Below are positions 9,691 to 21,227 of a stretch of DNA of 64,000 bases, piece after piece; the stretch's first letter is position 1, and the number at the start of each line of letters is the position of its first letter. The stretch comes from Eupeodes corollae (taxonomy: Eukaryota > Arthropoda > Insecta > Diptera > Syrphidae). The notes beneath the pieces were generated by a model that was not told the DNA's origin, did not search any database, and was given only the letters and a program-made list of their open reading frames with translations. Position numbers and translations under genes: made by a program. The stretch covers positions 60,716,991 to 60,780,990 of the forward strand of contig NC_079149.1 of NCBI RefSeq assembly GCF_945859685.1, read 5' to 3'.

Positions 9691-12600
9691 TTGTCCATTC
9701 GTCAAGAGTTAATGAATTTGAACTGAGCGATTAGAATAGGGCTGAAGCTCCGATTCAAAATATCGTGGTCGAGTCCTCTTTTAAAAGTAGTACTTTATAA
9801 ATATAAGGGGGGTCATATCCATTAACGCAATACTATAAGATTTGAATTCAAAAGAACTCCTACAATATTGAAACAAAATGATATATATAGCAATTATTTA
9901 ACGTAGGCTTTTAAGATTTTGTCTTCGTTTTTTCCCAGACATGACCCATTTTTTACCTCCTTGCAGTTCTACTTTATATCTGGTGTATTGAAAGGAACGA
10001 TTTCATCACCATCTATTCTTTGTCAATTGTATTTCAATCTGAGTCGGGCTAACTTAAGAAAAAATTTGAACCCATAGAAATATTTTAAGCAGATTGAACC
10101 TCAAATCTGCATGTTTTCAATTGAATTTTTCGCTTTGAATAACTGAAATTCTGTTATTTTTAAGTATAGATTTAAGTAAATATTTTAAACTTAAAGCTAG
10201 CATTTAAACGTCAGGAAGGTATTACAAAATTGGTGTGACGGAATGCAAAACTACTAAAATAATGTATAGAAATGTTTGCTTTTAATAAAGCCATAATACA
10301 TAGAAAATCAAGTGTTCATTTCAGTTAAGCCCGTCCAACTGATGGACATATAAAGATCGCTTCAATATTCCAACAAAATATATAAACTTTTTATATTATT
10401 ACTTTCAATAAAACCTCGAACTTTTAACACCAAACCTAAATAAAGTAATCAAAAACTCACAGCAAAGCCATCCAACAAATTTTTCGCATCACTTATTATA
10501 TTAACTCACTCACATTTTAACAGACTTTATAAAATATATTTATCCCTATATATACAGAAAATGCTACCGATAAAACTGAAAATTCGTTTTGATTCATATT
10601 GAACTCAATTTAGAAAAAGAGAGGAATTTGTTTGTACACCCACCTTTGTGCATTTATTGAACCATGAAAACCACATTCCAACTTTTCCGAAATTCCATCT
10701 ATACCTATACGCCATTACTTTTTATACTAAACTAATGGAATTCTTCCAAAAATTCATGTGGAAGGTTTAAAAATTCCTTGTAAAAATAGAACAAAAATAT
10801 TATGCTTTATATGCTTTAAATGTTTCATGTGTGCATAGATAAAAGAATGCTGTATGGCTGATTGGAATGAATGGCATACAGCGGTCGATACAGCATAAAG
10901 ATTCCCTACCCAGACTTATGTCCATGAAAATCTTTATCTATGGAAATGGACAACTCATCCTCTCAGACTTATTCCGGATGAGCTTTTCCCATTCATAAGG
11001 ACTATATTCTTGATGAAATAAATTGCTCAACACTTACTGATGAACACGAATTTAGCCCAAATCAAAAAGGAAAAACAAGTAAAATAAATAACACAGCCCT
11101 AAAGCGAAAATCGGACAGACAAGTACAGGACAGGGACAGGACATATCAATCCCATTGATCAAAGTGAAGGACCCTTTAAGCTCTTGGTTTTCTCTGATAA
11201 ACACACTACCATATGCTGTGTATGGTGCTCCGCTGGCACTGACGGTGGTAAGATGTTCACTTAGACATATGTGTGTCACCAGTGTGAATCCAGAGTCCAG
11301 ACGAAATGAGGCCGAAGAGGATTGTATTCTGGCATAAATGAATGCAAACAGTGTTTATGTTTGTTTGACCAGTAATTAGTGGGCGTGGTGCACAACGGAC
11401 ACACTTTGAGTGTTCAAAGTCATTTGACTTGAATTTATAAACTCGGAATTGTGACAGAGAAATGAAAAATTATGTCCTAGTTGTTGATTCAAGGAGCTGT
11501 GTCATTAGCGCTTCCGACAATAACCGTGGCTGCGGCGACAAAAAGGGTGAAAATTGAGAACGACCATTATGGCGATGGCGATATGACGCATAGTCAATTA
11601 TTATCTTCACTATGGGTTTATATATGAGTAATTATTTTGATATGCCTTAGATTAAGCATGTTTTTGATTGTACTACACTCAATACGATTCTATAGAATTA
11701 GTATTTGTGTTTTGGTTGAAAATTGTTTTGTTTTGTGTCAAAATATCCCTCAGGATGAGATGAATATTGTATTTTCAAATTACAAACGTTTTTTTTGTAA
11801 TACATATCGAATAATATTAGAATATTTCTAATAATTGGATAATATGTTCTATATTCAATAACAAATCAAAAATAGAAAAATATCAAATAATATTGAAAGT
11901 ATTGAATATCAAAATATAATCCACACACGTATAAGAAGAACAACATGACAAAAAATGCATGTACATATATTGGTGCCTGTTATAAATGGAACATGAATTT
12001 GATTTAATTGTTTTATTTATTTGATTTTTGACTTTAGAAATATGAACAAAGGAAATTGATTTCAATTAATATAAACAGCAATTTGAAATTTCTGGTTTTA
12101 GTGGCGATGTTGGTCTGCTTTCAATTTTTAAATTTCTCATATTCAATTCATTTGTATTTAGAAAAAAAACACACAATTCACAGAAATCTAATATCATAAA
12201 ATGTGTATTATTCAAATAAAAAACTGACAAATATTGCAACGGTTAGTGTTAGTGTTAGCCAAACTATTTTGAAAATTTTGGATTTCAATAAAAAAGAAAA
12301 TATGATGGTTATATATTTAATATTGATTTCTTAATATTATATATTATATTATTTTTATTTATATGACTAGGTAATTTATTATTTCTAAAAATGTAATTTA
12401 TTTGAATAAAATAGTTTGTTAGAGTTTTAATAAAAAATTAAAATAAATACGTGTAACTAAAAAATTAAATCCTTAACATGTAATTACAGAAATTTTAATC
12501 ACTTAATTTCAAAGGGGCGAGTTTGTTTGTTTAAATTACACTTGAACTCCCAACACTTACAATTTCAATTTCCTTACATTCTTAAATTGTTTTTTTAATT

Positions 12601-12770
12601 TTAATTTTAATTTGAAATATAGACCTTTTACATTCTATTTTAGTAAAGCACCTGCACATTTTTCAAAAAACAAAAAATAATAACGACCCAGGCAGGCGTC
12701 GTGCATAAAAATAACCAACTGTGTATTTTGCTTTTGTTGTTGCTTATTTGACTTAAAATCTACCTTAAAC
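9691..12770. other. Spacer without recognised gene
   Basis: No coding remnant could be recognised. The stretch 11340-11610 is less AT-rich than its surroundings and lacks repeat character, so it is the best candidate here for a conserved non-coding element (see findings). The remainder is AT-rich, including a long A/T run region at 11800-12680. Confidence 0.45.
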
Positions 12771-14382
12771 ATGGCGTGCTCTAAAATATTCCAAAATTTT
12801 GAACATCTTAATTAGGCCTTAAAAAGGCATGAAAATAGTTCTGCACATACTAAGTCATATATAAAATGGGTTGAATTGAGCAGCAGGTTGAAGTCCGGTA
12901 TAACAATTGACAAGCAGGAGCAAAAGATTATTTCGAAGGAGAGATTCTGGTGGAAAACGTGCTGCAAATATTGATGAACATAGCTTTGTACTTGGCGGAG
13001 AATAACATGGCTCTCAAAAGATCATCTGACAAGTTAATTACAAGAAACAATGCGAAATTCTTGGTCCTTGTGCAACTGATCGCGAAGTTTGATCCCATAA
13101 TGAAAAAAACATGTCAATTATTGGCGATGTATCACGAATTGTCTGATCAGTATTGCGGAAAGAATGTACAACAAGAGCTGGTAGAGCTCATGGCATCAAA
13201 AGTAGTTTCCACTATAATTTCACGCATTAAGAAAGCAAAGTACTTCGCAATCATAGCCGACTGTACTCTCGACATTAGCCACAAGGAACAATATGATATG
13301 TCGATGATAGTGGTGCAAATATAAAAAGGAGAAACAAAGCTGCCCAGAAGAGAATACTGGACATAAATCCATTACCTTTCTTCGTACATTGCGTGTGCCA
13401 TAGCAAGGTTTGTATTGTGAAAAATCGTCCACAAAATCAATCTCCCAATTGGAGGATCTGTTAGCAGTTGGAAAGTTATAACTGATCACTTAAAAACGCA
13501 TACACTCAAAAATTTAAGAAGATCGATTAGAGAGCTTAAAAGCGGTCAGCTATCAACTGTTAAAAATACACAATGCTTTGGTTTCGTTAGCAGAGAATTG
13601 CAAAAACATCATTGCATTTTGGCAGAACAAATAAAAGATTTCAGCTTTATTGTTTCCTTAGTAGTTTGGTATGACATTCTTTTTGAGTTAAATATTGTGA
13701 CAAAGGCAAGTCACTTACCAAGAATAAGCTTTCTCCACTTCACCAAAATGCTAAGTAAAAGTTGTTCTTATTTCGAAACACATAGGCAGTCAGATATTGT
13801 TCAAGCTCTTGTTACAGCTACAGAATTAGCAGGACGCATTAAAAGCCGACCAGGATAAAATGCTGTTGATGAACAGATTACAGATCTGAAAAAAAGTTTG
13901 AAGTCGATTTTCTTAATGCTCTCCCTTCTCCTAGACACTATCCTTGTATCTACGAAGGAAACATTTCAGCAAATAAAGGAGTTTTCGAAAACATGGAACT
14001 TCCTGCATAATATCAAAATAAATGTAGATACAAATTGAATAATTCAACATTGTGAATTACTGGAAAAAAAATTGTAAGTTGGACAGTGAGATTTTAAGAA
14101 TATTCAACATCATAAGTATTGAAATTTATTAAAGGGCACAACTTTCAGGAAATGTATCAAAACATTTGCATTTTTGTAGCCCTACTAGTGCCTATGGCCA
14201 GTGGGTAAAGGAGTTTCTCAAAACTAAAACTTATCAAAACTTATCTGGGGTCAAGTATGTGTCAAACAAGGCTGACAAGCTTGGTTTCCCTCACGATTGA
14301 ATTTGAAATTGCAGAAAATATTTATTTCTCCAGTCTAGTCCGAGAGTTGGCTGACAAAAAAGCAAGGAAAACAAAGTTTTGA
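12771..14382 (+). pseudogene. hAT-type transposase pseudogene (ZMYM1/DUF4371-like)
   Basis: An old but nearly full-length copy. From the 5' side: HENSSAHTKSYIKWVELSSR (near 12835), then the 124-codon open frame 12950-13324 with NNAKFLVLVQLIAKFDPIMK and YFAIIADCTLDISHKEQ, where the D in ADCT is the expected first catalytic aspartate. Next PLPFFVHCVCHSKV (near 13370; family has CxCHSLN), ILAEQIKDFSFIVSLVVWYD (about 13616-13675), FQQIKEFSKTWNFLHNI (near 13970) and the C-terminal dimerisation block ASG-stop-RSFSKLKLIKTYLGSS (about 14200-14255), running to a TGA at 14380-14382. At least four frameshifts and several stops are present. hAT transposases excise and integrate DNA with 8-bp target duplications; I could not find the terminal repeats. 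Confidence 0.88.
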
Positions 14383-15028
14383 TTTTCGTAAATGTTTTGT
14401 TAAATTAAAAATACGAAATATAAATACATTATATAAACGCTAATTCCCGAATAAAATCTTACAATCAAATCAGAATCTTAGCTTCTATTAAAAAGGAAAA
14501 ATAGATTATTTCTCTAGAATAAGCTGTTGTTATAAAAAGTAAGGATAAGTTCCTTAAGTTTGTTTGGTTTTGACATTTTTGAAGTAAAAAAAAATCAATA
14601 CAAACAGAATACAATACAAGATAATTACAATTACTGAATTATTTAAAAAATTAATGCAATGGACGTATTGATAACGTGTAACTTAGTTACTTGAAATATT
14701 TATAATATTAGCGTTGGAGGATTACGAACAGTTTTTCTTTTAAGTATACATTTTACTTTTTCATGAACTTGAAATTTCATAAATGATATTCTAATTCTGG
14801 AGAAGGAAGTTATACATTTTGGTAATTGAAAAAAAGTGCGACAAATATTTGACTTGCCTGGAGCCGCCCTCCCATGTATAAAGTGGTTAGCTTGTGAGAA
14901 CTTCCTTTGTCCCACATATTGATGTAAAAAAAAAAACAATTTAAACTGACCGTTTTTTTTTCTAAATTTAAACCAAAAAAACTGAAAAACAAAAATTAAA
15001 GAGAAATAAGATACTAATAAACAACTAA
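14383..15028. other. Spacer, nothing recognised
   Basis: AT-rich. A 134-codon minus-strand frame (14700-15104) is rich in F, K and N and overlaps the left 92-bp repeat; no family is recognised and it is not called. Confidence 0.4.
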
Positions 15029-15120
15029 TTGTTGTTTCATTCTTATATTCAATAATTATAAATTCGGCAAGCAGCTGCCTTAAACTGTGAGTATAAAATT
15101 TCATACAAAAACCTCCTTAA
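15029..15120 (+). repeat. Left copy of 92-bp perfect direct repeat
   Basis: Begins TTGTTGTTTCATTCTTATAT and ends ACAAAAACCTCCTTAA. It is identical by eye over 92 bases to 15550-15641. The two copies flank a 429-bp segment containing a tRNA-like SINE. Confidence 0.9.
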
Positions 15121-15347
15121 AATTGTAAAAAAATTTAAAAAATCTTGACCCGTATCAACTCTTTCGCCCCATCTCCCTCCTCATACGAATCCAATCGAAA
15201 TCGTTGGCTTATGAAAAAGAGAGGAGATAATAGAAAGAAACTGAATAAAACAACAACAATTACTTGTGTGTGCTTAGAAAAATGCTAATCGGTTCAGTAT
15301 AGTACGATAGAACGAAAAAACCTGTAATTGGCTTACAACTTTCATGT

Positions 15348-15549
15348 GGGTGCGGTGGCGTAGTGCGTAGTGCACTAGCTCCTCACACGCTAGATCGCTT
15401 GTTCAAGCCCAGCTCGGGCAAAAGTTCTTCAAAAATTAAATTGAACAAAAAGCGATTAAGCACCACTAAAGGAGTCTGATGATCGGGTTGGCCCCCGTGA
15501 AATAGCTATAACTCCAGCCTATGAACTTGGTGGTAGCACACACAAGTTG
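15348..15549 (+). mobile_element. tRNA-derived SINE (tRNA-Val-like head)
   Basis: The head has an RNA polymerase III A box (TGGCGTAGTGCGTAG, 15356-15370) and a B box (GTTCAAGCC, 15401-15409). Between them CTAGC and GCTAG can pair as an anticodon stem around a loop containing CTCACAC. The arrangement most resembles tRNA-Val with anticodon CAC (by eye). A tRNA-unrelated body follows, ending in a GTT-repeat tail typical of TPRT-mobilised SINEs. It is not the same family as the SINEs at 19941 and 53446. It sits in the right half of a 429-bp insert flanked by 92-bp repeats. Confidence 0.75.
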
Positions 15550-15641
15550 TTGTTGTTTCATTCTTATATTCAATAATTATAAATTCGGCAAGCAGCTGCC
15601 TTAAACTGTGAGTATAAAATTTCATACAAAAACCTCCTTAA
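15550..15641 (+). repeat. Right copy of 92-bp perfect direct repeat
   Basis: Identical to 15029-15120. Its first bases TTGTTG merge with the GTT-rich tail of the SINE, so the exact boundary could be shifted by a few bases. Confidence 0.9.
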
Positions 15642-16094
15642 TAATAAACTGATTTCATACAATTTTTTTTAGATTAAAACATTTTGTTTTTATCGAGTCT
15701 ATAAACAACAAATGTGTATTAAAACTTATGTATATTAGTAATGGAAATAGATATTATTTTTTAATTTATAGAAATAAGTTGTAATCCAATAATGAAACTT
15801 ATTTTATTTTATTTTATTTTAATATCATAATGACTTAGCAACAGTAAGATTTAAAATTTTATAAAGTAGCTGCAAGCTTATTTTACAAACAAAAAATAGT
15901 TTAATTATTAAAACTATCATAAGAAAAATCCAACGATAAAAATGTTCATATTAAAAAACGAGCTCTAAGCAACCATTTTATGCTTGTTGCGTTCAAATTT
16001 GTTTTATACTACGAGTTTAAGTGTTCCAAAGCTTAACGGAATTTACAAAAAATTGACGTTCCAATGTTGAATATGAGTAAGGAGGGATAATTAT
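15642..16094. other. Spacer, short TTTTA microsatellite
   Basis: Nothing coding recognised. A short run of TTTTA units lies at 15800-15822. Confidence 0.45.
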
Positions 16095-16940
16095 CTAATG
16101 AGATCTGTTTGAGGTCGCCCTTCTTACTCTGTCAAAACAATAGTATGGTTTGTGTGCGATAAGTATGTCGGAAAGCGAAATCAAACTACGAAGTTCTCTA
16201 TATTTTTCGAAAGGCATGTCTAGTAAGCGCGAGGCAAAATCATATAACGTAAAAACATAAAGTTTTCGTTTGTTCGTGAAACTGCTGTTACAATATATTT
16301 CACAATCATAAACCAGGATAAGAATTAACAAGATTTTAGCGAGAATCAAACGCGTTTGTAATGGAGAGAAAGATTTTGAACTCATAACGTATAAACCTTA
16401 AAAACGAGTCCATTTATATGATCATCACAAGTCAAAAGACGATTAAAAGTCACACCAAGATTCTTTGCTGTAACCACATATTCGATTGGAGCATTGCTCA
16501 GAACAATCGGTGGAAAATAAGAAAGGTCAAGAGATTTTCTATTAATTACAAGACATTTGAATTTTTCTGGCTTCAACATAAGTCTGTTTGACAAAGACCA
16601 ATTTTCCACTCTCTTCAGGTCTTAATTGACGCAGAAGGCTCTATGTTCAATAAAGTTAAGTGGATAGCTGAAGTAAAGCTGACCGTCATCAGCATACAAA
16701 TGAGAGCTGCAATTAACTAATGAAGATGGAAGTTCATTTTCATAGCAGAAAAAGAGAGAGGACCCAGTATGGAACCTTGTGGTACTTCAGTGGCATTCGG
16801 CAAACAAATTTAGAGAGTGTCACCAACTTGCAATGCTTGTCCCCTATCAGTTAGATAAGAAAATATTAATTTAGTGGCACTAGATGAAAAAGTAAAATTT
16901 TGCATGAGCTTTCTTCATAGATTGACATGATTAACGAAAT
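16095..16940 (-). mobile_element. Jockey-like LINE RT remnant
   Basis: On the minus strand: ATEVPQGSILGPLSFSAMKM (about 16800-16740), LYADDGQLYF with YADD at 16685-16696, then the open frame 16382-16609 with ENWSLSNRLMLKPEKFKCLV and VTAKNLGVTFN (the YLGV position), followed by 16095-16385 (LQTRLILAKILLILILVYDC; family 'ILvYG.e'). The catalytic aspartates are intact but the frame is broken by at least two frameshifts and a stop. The 5' half, including fingers and endonuclease, is missing. Confidence 0.85.
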
Positions 16941-17164
16941 TTGAGACCCTTAAAAAAATCCATTGTTTTTGTTGTATTTTATTTAGAAGCCTTCAGAAAA
17001 TAAAGACGATTTTAAGCTTAATTTCATTTCTGTTTTAAATTTTACAAGAAGAATTTCAAAATATCAAATAAAGACATTCTAGGGGCAAGTATATGTGAGT
17101 AAGTTGGTAGTTTTCCAGAATCAAAAGAAATAAAGAAGAAGCAAAAATAGAACTGTCAATTATT

Positions 17165-17640
17165 AAAGCCATTAGCACGGCTTTTCTAGGTTCATCCCTC
17201 TGCTTTCAGTGTTTGCCCTTGGTCATATTAATTGTCATAGCAAACTAACTTTATTTGGGAATTGAAGCTTTTTTATTTATAATGGTAAACTGTAGGGATA
17301 TTTGGGGTTCGAGAAATAATTAGATTTTCACCCTTCCGAATGAATGGAGCGCCGTCATCGATTAAGATATTAGCAATAACAATAACGAATTCGTGTACCG
17401 TTAGTTAATCGAGGGGCATTCAAATATTGCAGAAGCATTACTGGCACACCTTATTTCAATTTTAGTTATTGTACGGGCACACCGGGCATGTCAAACAAAT
17501 TAAGAAAATCTACTGGGTTTAAAGTGCTCTGTTCCAAATCTGTTGACAAATAGTCAAATCTCCTGCGACTTTAACGAATATGTTTAAATACATTTTTTAA
17601 AAAAAATATCGTTTCTGGTTGCTAGAATCGCTATTATTCA
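17165..17640 (-). pseudogene. Helitron Pif1-like helicase C-terminal remnant
   Basis: Reading right to left on the minus strand: IIAILATRNDIFF (family 'RAILAPRND'), NPVDFLNLFDMPGVP, LKLK then GVPVMLLQYLNAPRLTNGTR (family 'PxMLLRNLxxPxLCNGTRL'), GENLIISRTPNIPT, LQFPNKVSL, AMTINMTKG and QGQTLKAEG, and GMNLEKPC. The order is that of the Pif1/RecD-like helicase domain of Helitron RepHel proteins, which drives rolling-circle transposition. Frame changes occur about every 40 codons. The Rep nuclease and N-terminal helicase motifs were not found to the right, so this is a fragment. Confidence 0.87.
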
Positions 17641-19940
17641 AGGTAAACACCTACAATAAGTTCAAAATTACTCCCTACTTTTTACTTTACTTAATATTAA
17701 AAACCTTCTGTTTGTATCTTCTGTATACCTCGGCATCAATTTAAAGCAACCATCTCCTATTTTTAATTATGTCAGTGTTAAATAAAAGCAAAATGATTAT
17801 AGGTTTAAAAGCAAGCAGCACCTTATAATATGCTTCCAAATAGTGTTTAAAAAAATAATATATTGAATACCTAATTATAATATTACGGCGGTGAATGTGC
17901 TTGAATGAGCTGTGCATGAGATATTTTAACCTGGTGAAAAGTAGCTTAAAACATTATCCAGTCTCGTAACTACCTCAATATTGCTCCCTTGCGATATGAA
18001 GGACAAACAAACACACAAACAAAGGGCTTAACTTACTTTCACATTTATAATATAAGTATCGAAAAGAAAAATTAATTGTTAAAAAGAAAATAACAAGATA
18101 GAGACACTGAAGGTTTTCATCCGCCATGCTTCTATTTTCTGAGCAGAACAAAATCTCTCAAAGCTTTTTTTTCGAAACCAACCTACTATATTATGAATAC
18201 CTTTACCTTCCCTCTTAACCCATTTTTTTATATATTTCTATAGTTTTAACTGCGTGTTTCGTGTTCGAGTACTTGAACAGATGCCAAACGTCAATTAATT
18301 GAAAATTCCCACCAACAAATAATTATACCTACCTACGGAGCAATTTAATCATAATATAAATTACATTTTCGACACATACGCTACGCGTGGTATTAACTTC
18401 AATTCAATTAGACTTAATAAACCACGAACACCTATGTAGAACTTATAACACGAACCAGCGACGTATATATTAACATCAAATAAGCATTTATCGAACCTCA
18501 TAATCTGGAGTTACTTCTTGCACGCAATCTATAATAATTCCAATACCTAAATAGAGATATAGTCGAATTGCTCGTATTGTACAACTACGAGTACATATAC
18601 TCATAGGTAGGCAAAGTAAAGTTCCCTTCGATTGCAGCTTTAGCCTGAACTCTGAGCACTTCGAACCTGTTGAATTTGCCATTTTCTCATTGCGAAAGTT
18701 CAGCGAGGGCCGAGGGATTTGTAACTTGACTTCCTGCGGATGCGGAAGGATGTCATTTATGTATAAACCTTCCTAAGCCTTTTTAGTATAATTAATTGAT
18801 TTCGATTCCCATATGCGCATATTGTAATACATATCAAGCCGTTGCATATTGCCAAGGGATTCCGTTCGATATGTTATGTGAAATCTTATAAGTAGATATG
18901 TATTGTGTACGTATATAGGAAAAGGTATTCAAATGGCATATGTACGAATGTGTAGCTGGGAACAGCAATTTTTCATCGAATATTTTGTAGATAGATTGCA
19001 ACTCATAATTATATTGAATTGCTATAGGATTTATAGCTTCTTAAATTATCCTGTGTTACAGAAAGTTAATATGTAGATTAAATATAATATGAGGCTGAAT
19101 ACAAAATCTAATGAACCAATCAAACGTTAAGCCATTATCTGCATTTAATTGATTTGATATATGATCTGAAAAGCTTATATGGAATTCATTGAAAGCAAAT
19201 GGGATCAACGTTTAATATAAGAGAACAACAATTAGCATTTGTTTATGTACTCATACCTATGTTAGTATTCAAAAAGTATATTATTATAATAAATGAAATC
19301 TATTCAAGAACATTGCTATATTGTCGGTCCACCCTGATGAAAGTGAATTTGCTTTGAAATGACTTCGTCAGTAAATCAATGTATTTGTTCATTTGAAGAG
19401 GTTTTGAAGTTAGATTATTTATCGCTTAATCTAAAGCCAATTATACTCCCTGTGCTGCATTATGTCTGAAATTAATATTAAAGTTAGTCGAGAGAGAATT
19501 CTTTTGTGCACATGAAAATTAATTTCAAATTAGAGTGAGGACTTTGAGCTGCTATAGAAAAAGGGTGTTATATGAAACTATTGAGGAGAAAAAAAACGTA
19601 AAATAAGTTAATGTCATGGCCAAGAATTGATTTATAAAGATAAGTGTTTCCTATTATGAAATAGAACTGATGGGCAATACGTGATTCTAAAAGGAAAAAC
19701 TAGCCATCGAAACAATGGCGCGAGAAAGTCAAAAGCTGCACTTATTTACGTTGTTTTGGCAAAGTTAATATTTATAAGAAAAAGTGTAGGTCAAAAAGCC
19801 AAGAATAATTAAAGATCTAAAGAGATAAGATTATATGAATTATAGAACGATCTAAACAAAAAATTGGACGAATGGCACACCTTGATCCCTCTTTCCATAT
19901 TTTCAATGAAGCATAATTAAAGATCAATCAAATCAATATG
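17641..19940. other. Spacer, nothing coding recognised
   Basis: A low-complexity ACAAAC-rich piece at 18000-18060 looks like the 3' end of an unidentified retroposon. A higher-GC patch near 18690-18760 carries a small inverted repeat (CTTCC...GGAAG). Confidence 0.4.
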
Positions 19941-20229
19941 TAGTACCCTTAGCGTGATAGTTAGTGCGTGGGACTGTCATGCAAGGGGTCTTGGGTTCAA
20001 TCCCTGCCTGTGCTACCTAACTTCTTTCAGGGGAACTGCCTCTTGCGAGGAGTTGACAAATTCTAAAAGAGCTATTCTTGTCATGAAAAGTGCTTTCTCA
20101 AATTAGCCGTTTGGATTCGGTTTTAAACTGTAGGTCCCGTCCATCCCTGACAATAGTACTTGTACACAGAAATGGTTGAGAGAAGTAAGTCACTAGGCCC
20201 CAGTTTTCAACGGACTGTTGAGCCACCTA
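19941..20229 (+). mobile_element. tRNA-derived SINE (tRNA-Asp-like head), copy 1
   Basis: Starts TAGTACCCTTAGCG. A box TAGCGTGATAGTTAG (19950-19964), anticodon-loop string CTGTCAT (GTC anticodon position), B box GGTTCAATCC (19994-20003). The body contains GCCTCTTGCGAGGA, GTGCTTTCTCAAAT and AAACTGTAGGTCCCGTCCAT, ending CGGACTGTTGAGCCACC. The second copy at 53446-53725 shares all of these landmarks in order. The 3' end is followed by a T/A-rich tail and, within about 30 bases, by the 3' end of an oppositely oriented LINE. Confidence 0.88.
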
Positions 20230-20321
20230 ATTTATTTATTTCATATTATTTTTCTTTATTTAGTTTAGTTTAGTTAAGTTTATTCATCAATTAAAGTTAC
20301 AATAGGTACTTTAGTGATTAC

Positions 20322-21192
20322 TTAATAATATAATACATACAATTTAAAATTGTAAACATTACCATCAGCAAAGTTATTTAGAATTAACAATAAATATGAT
20401 TCAAATAAAGATCTACAAACATTGAAATCAATCATATTGCAAACAGTATTTGTTTCTCCTGGATATTGGTTTATAGGAAGCATACACAGTTCTATGACAT
20501 GGAACATAAAAAAAATGTTGGTTTCGAAGCAATTTCGCAGGAACATTAATCCCAATTAAAGATAAAATTTGGGAACAATCAATATGATTTGCTACTATGT
20601 CAAGAATGAACACAACCTCTGTATACTTTCTACGAATGTTAAGAGAAAAAGTACCAAGTAGTTTACACCTTGTTTCATAGTTAGGAAAATCTATGTCCCA
20701 CTGAAGTCTTTTCACTACAACTCTCGTAAATCGTTTTTGGATCTTTTTGATTCTAAACGAATGAAGAAAATATGAAGGATTCCAGATAACACTGCAGTAA
20801 TCAAGATTAGAAATTACAAACGCAAAATATAAACACTTTAAGGTGTGTGGATCGGAAAACTCCTTTGAGTTTCGCAATATGAAACCTAACATTGAACTGC
20901 CTTTAGCAACAAAAAAATCTTTATGCTTTACAAAGTCAAGTTTTTTATCAAAAATCACACCAAAATCTTTTTTATAGGTTATAACGGACAATGGCATATG
21001 ATTGAATTTATAGATAAAATTAGTTGGACGACGGTTTCGATAAAACGTTAGGCTTTGGCATTTGGAGATGTTCAAATGTAAACAGTTGGCTAAACACCAG
21101 TCCGATAAAAGATCAAGAACTTGTTGCAAAAGAAAACAATCATGTTCAGATTTTATACAGCGAAATATCTTAAGATCATCTGCGTACGTCAA
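20322..21192 (-). pseudogene. LINE RT catalytic YADD, thumb and C-terminus
   Basis: The open frame 20428-21192 starts around LTYADDLKIF (YADD at 21175-21186), then LNISKCQSLTFYRNRRPTNF, DFGVIFDKKLDFVKH, YFAFVISNLDYCSVIWNP and IKKIQKRFTRVV, the usual thumb order. Near 20440 a frameshift moves the tail into 20322-20555, reading NTVCNMIDFNVCRSLFESYL LILNNF. The apparent start codon is internal; this is not an independent gene. Confidence 0.88.
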
Positions 21193-21227
21193 GCACTTTT
21201 AATTTAAAAACATATCAAGAATGTCGT

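Noticed and set aside
14700..15104. 134-codon minus-strand open frame
   Set aside because: F/K-rich low-complexity translation that overlaps the duplicated 92-bp repeat; no family recognised.
18000..18060. 3' end of an RTE or other retroposon (ACAAAC-rich, TTTCACATTTATAATATAAG)
   Set aside because: Resembles ends seen in arthropod repeats from memory, but no second copy or duplication in the window supports it.
19941..20010. Functional tRNA gene
   Set aside because: A and B boxes are present but stems do not pair properly and the sequence continues as a 285-bp unit with a second copy elsewhere, so it is a SINE head.
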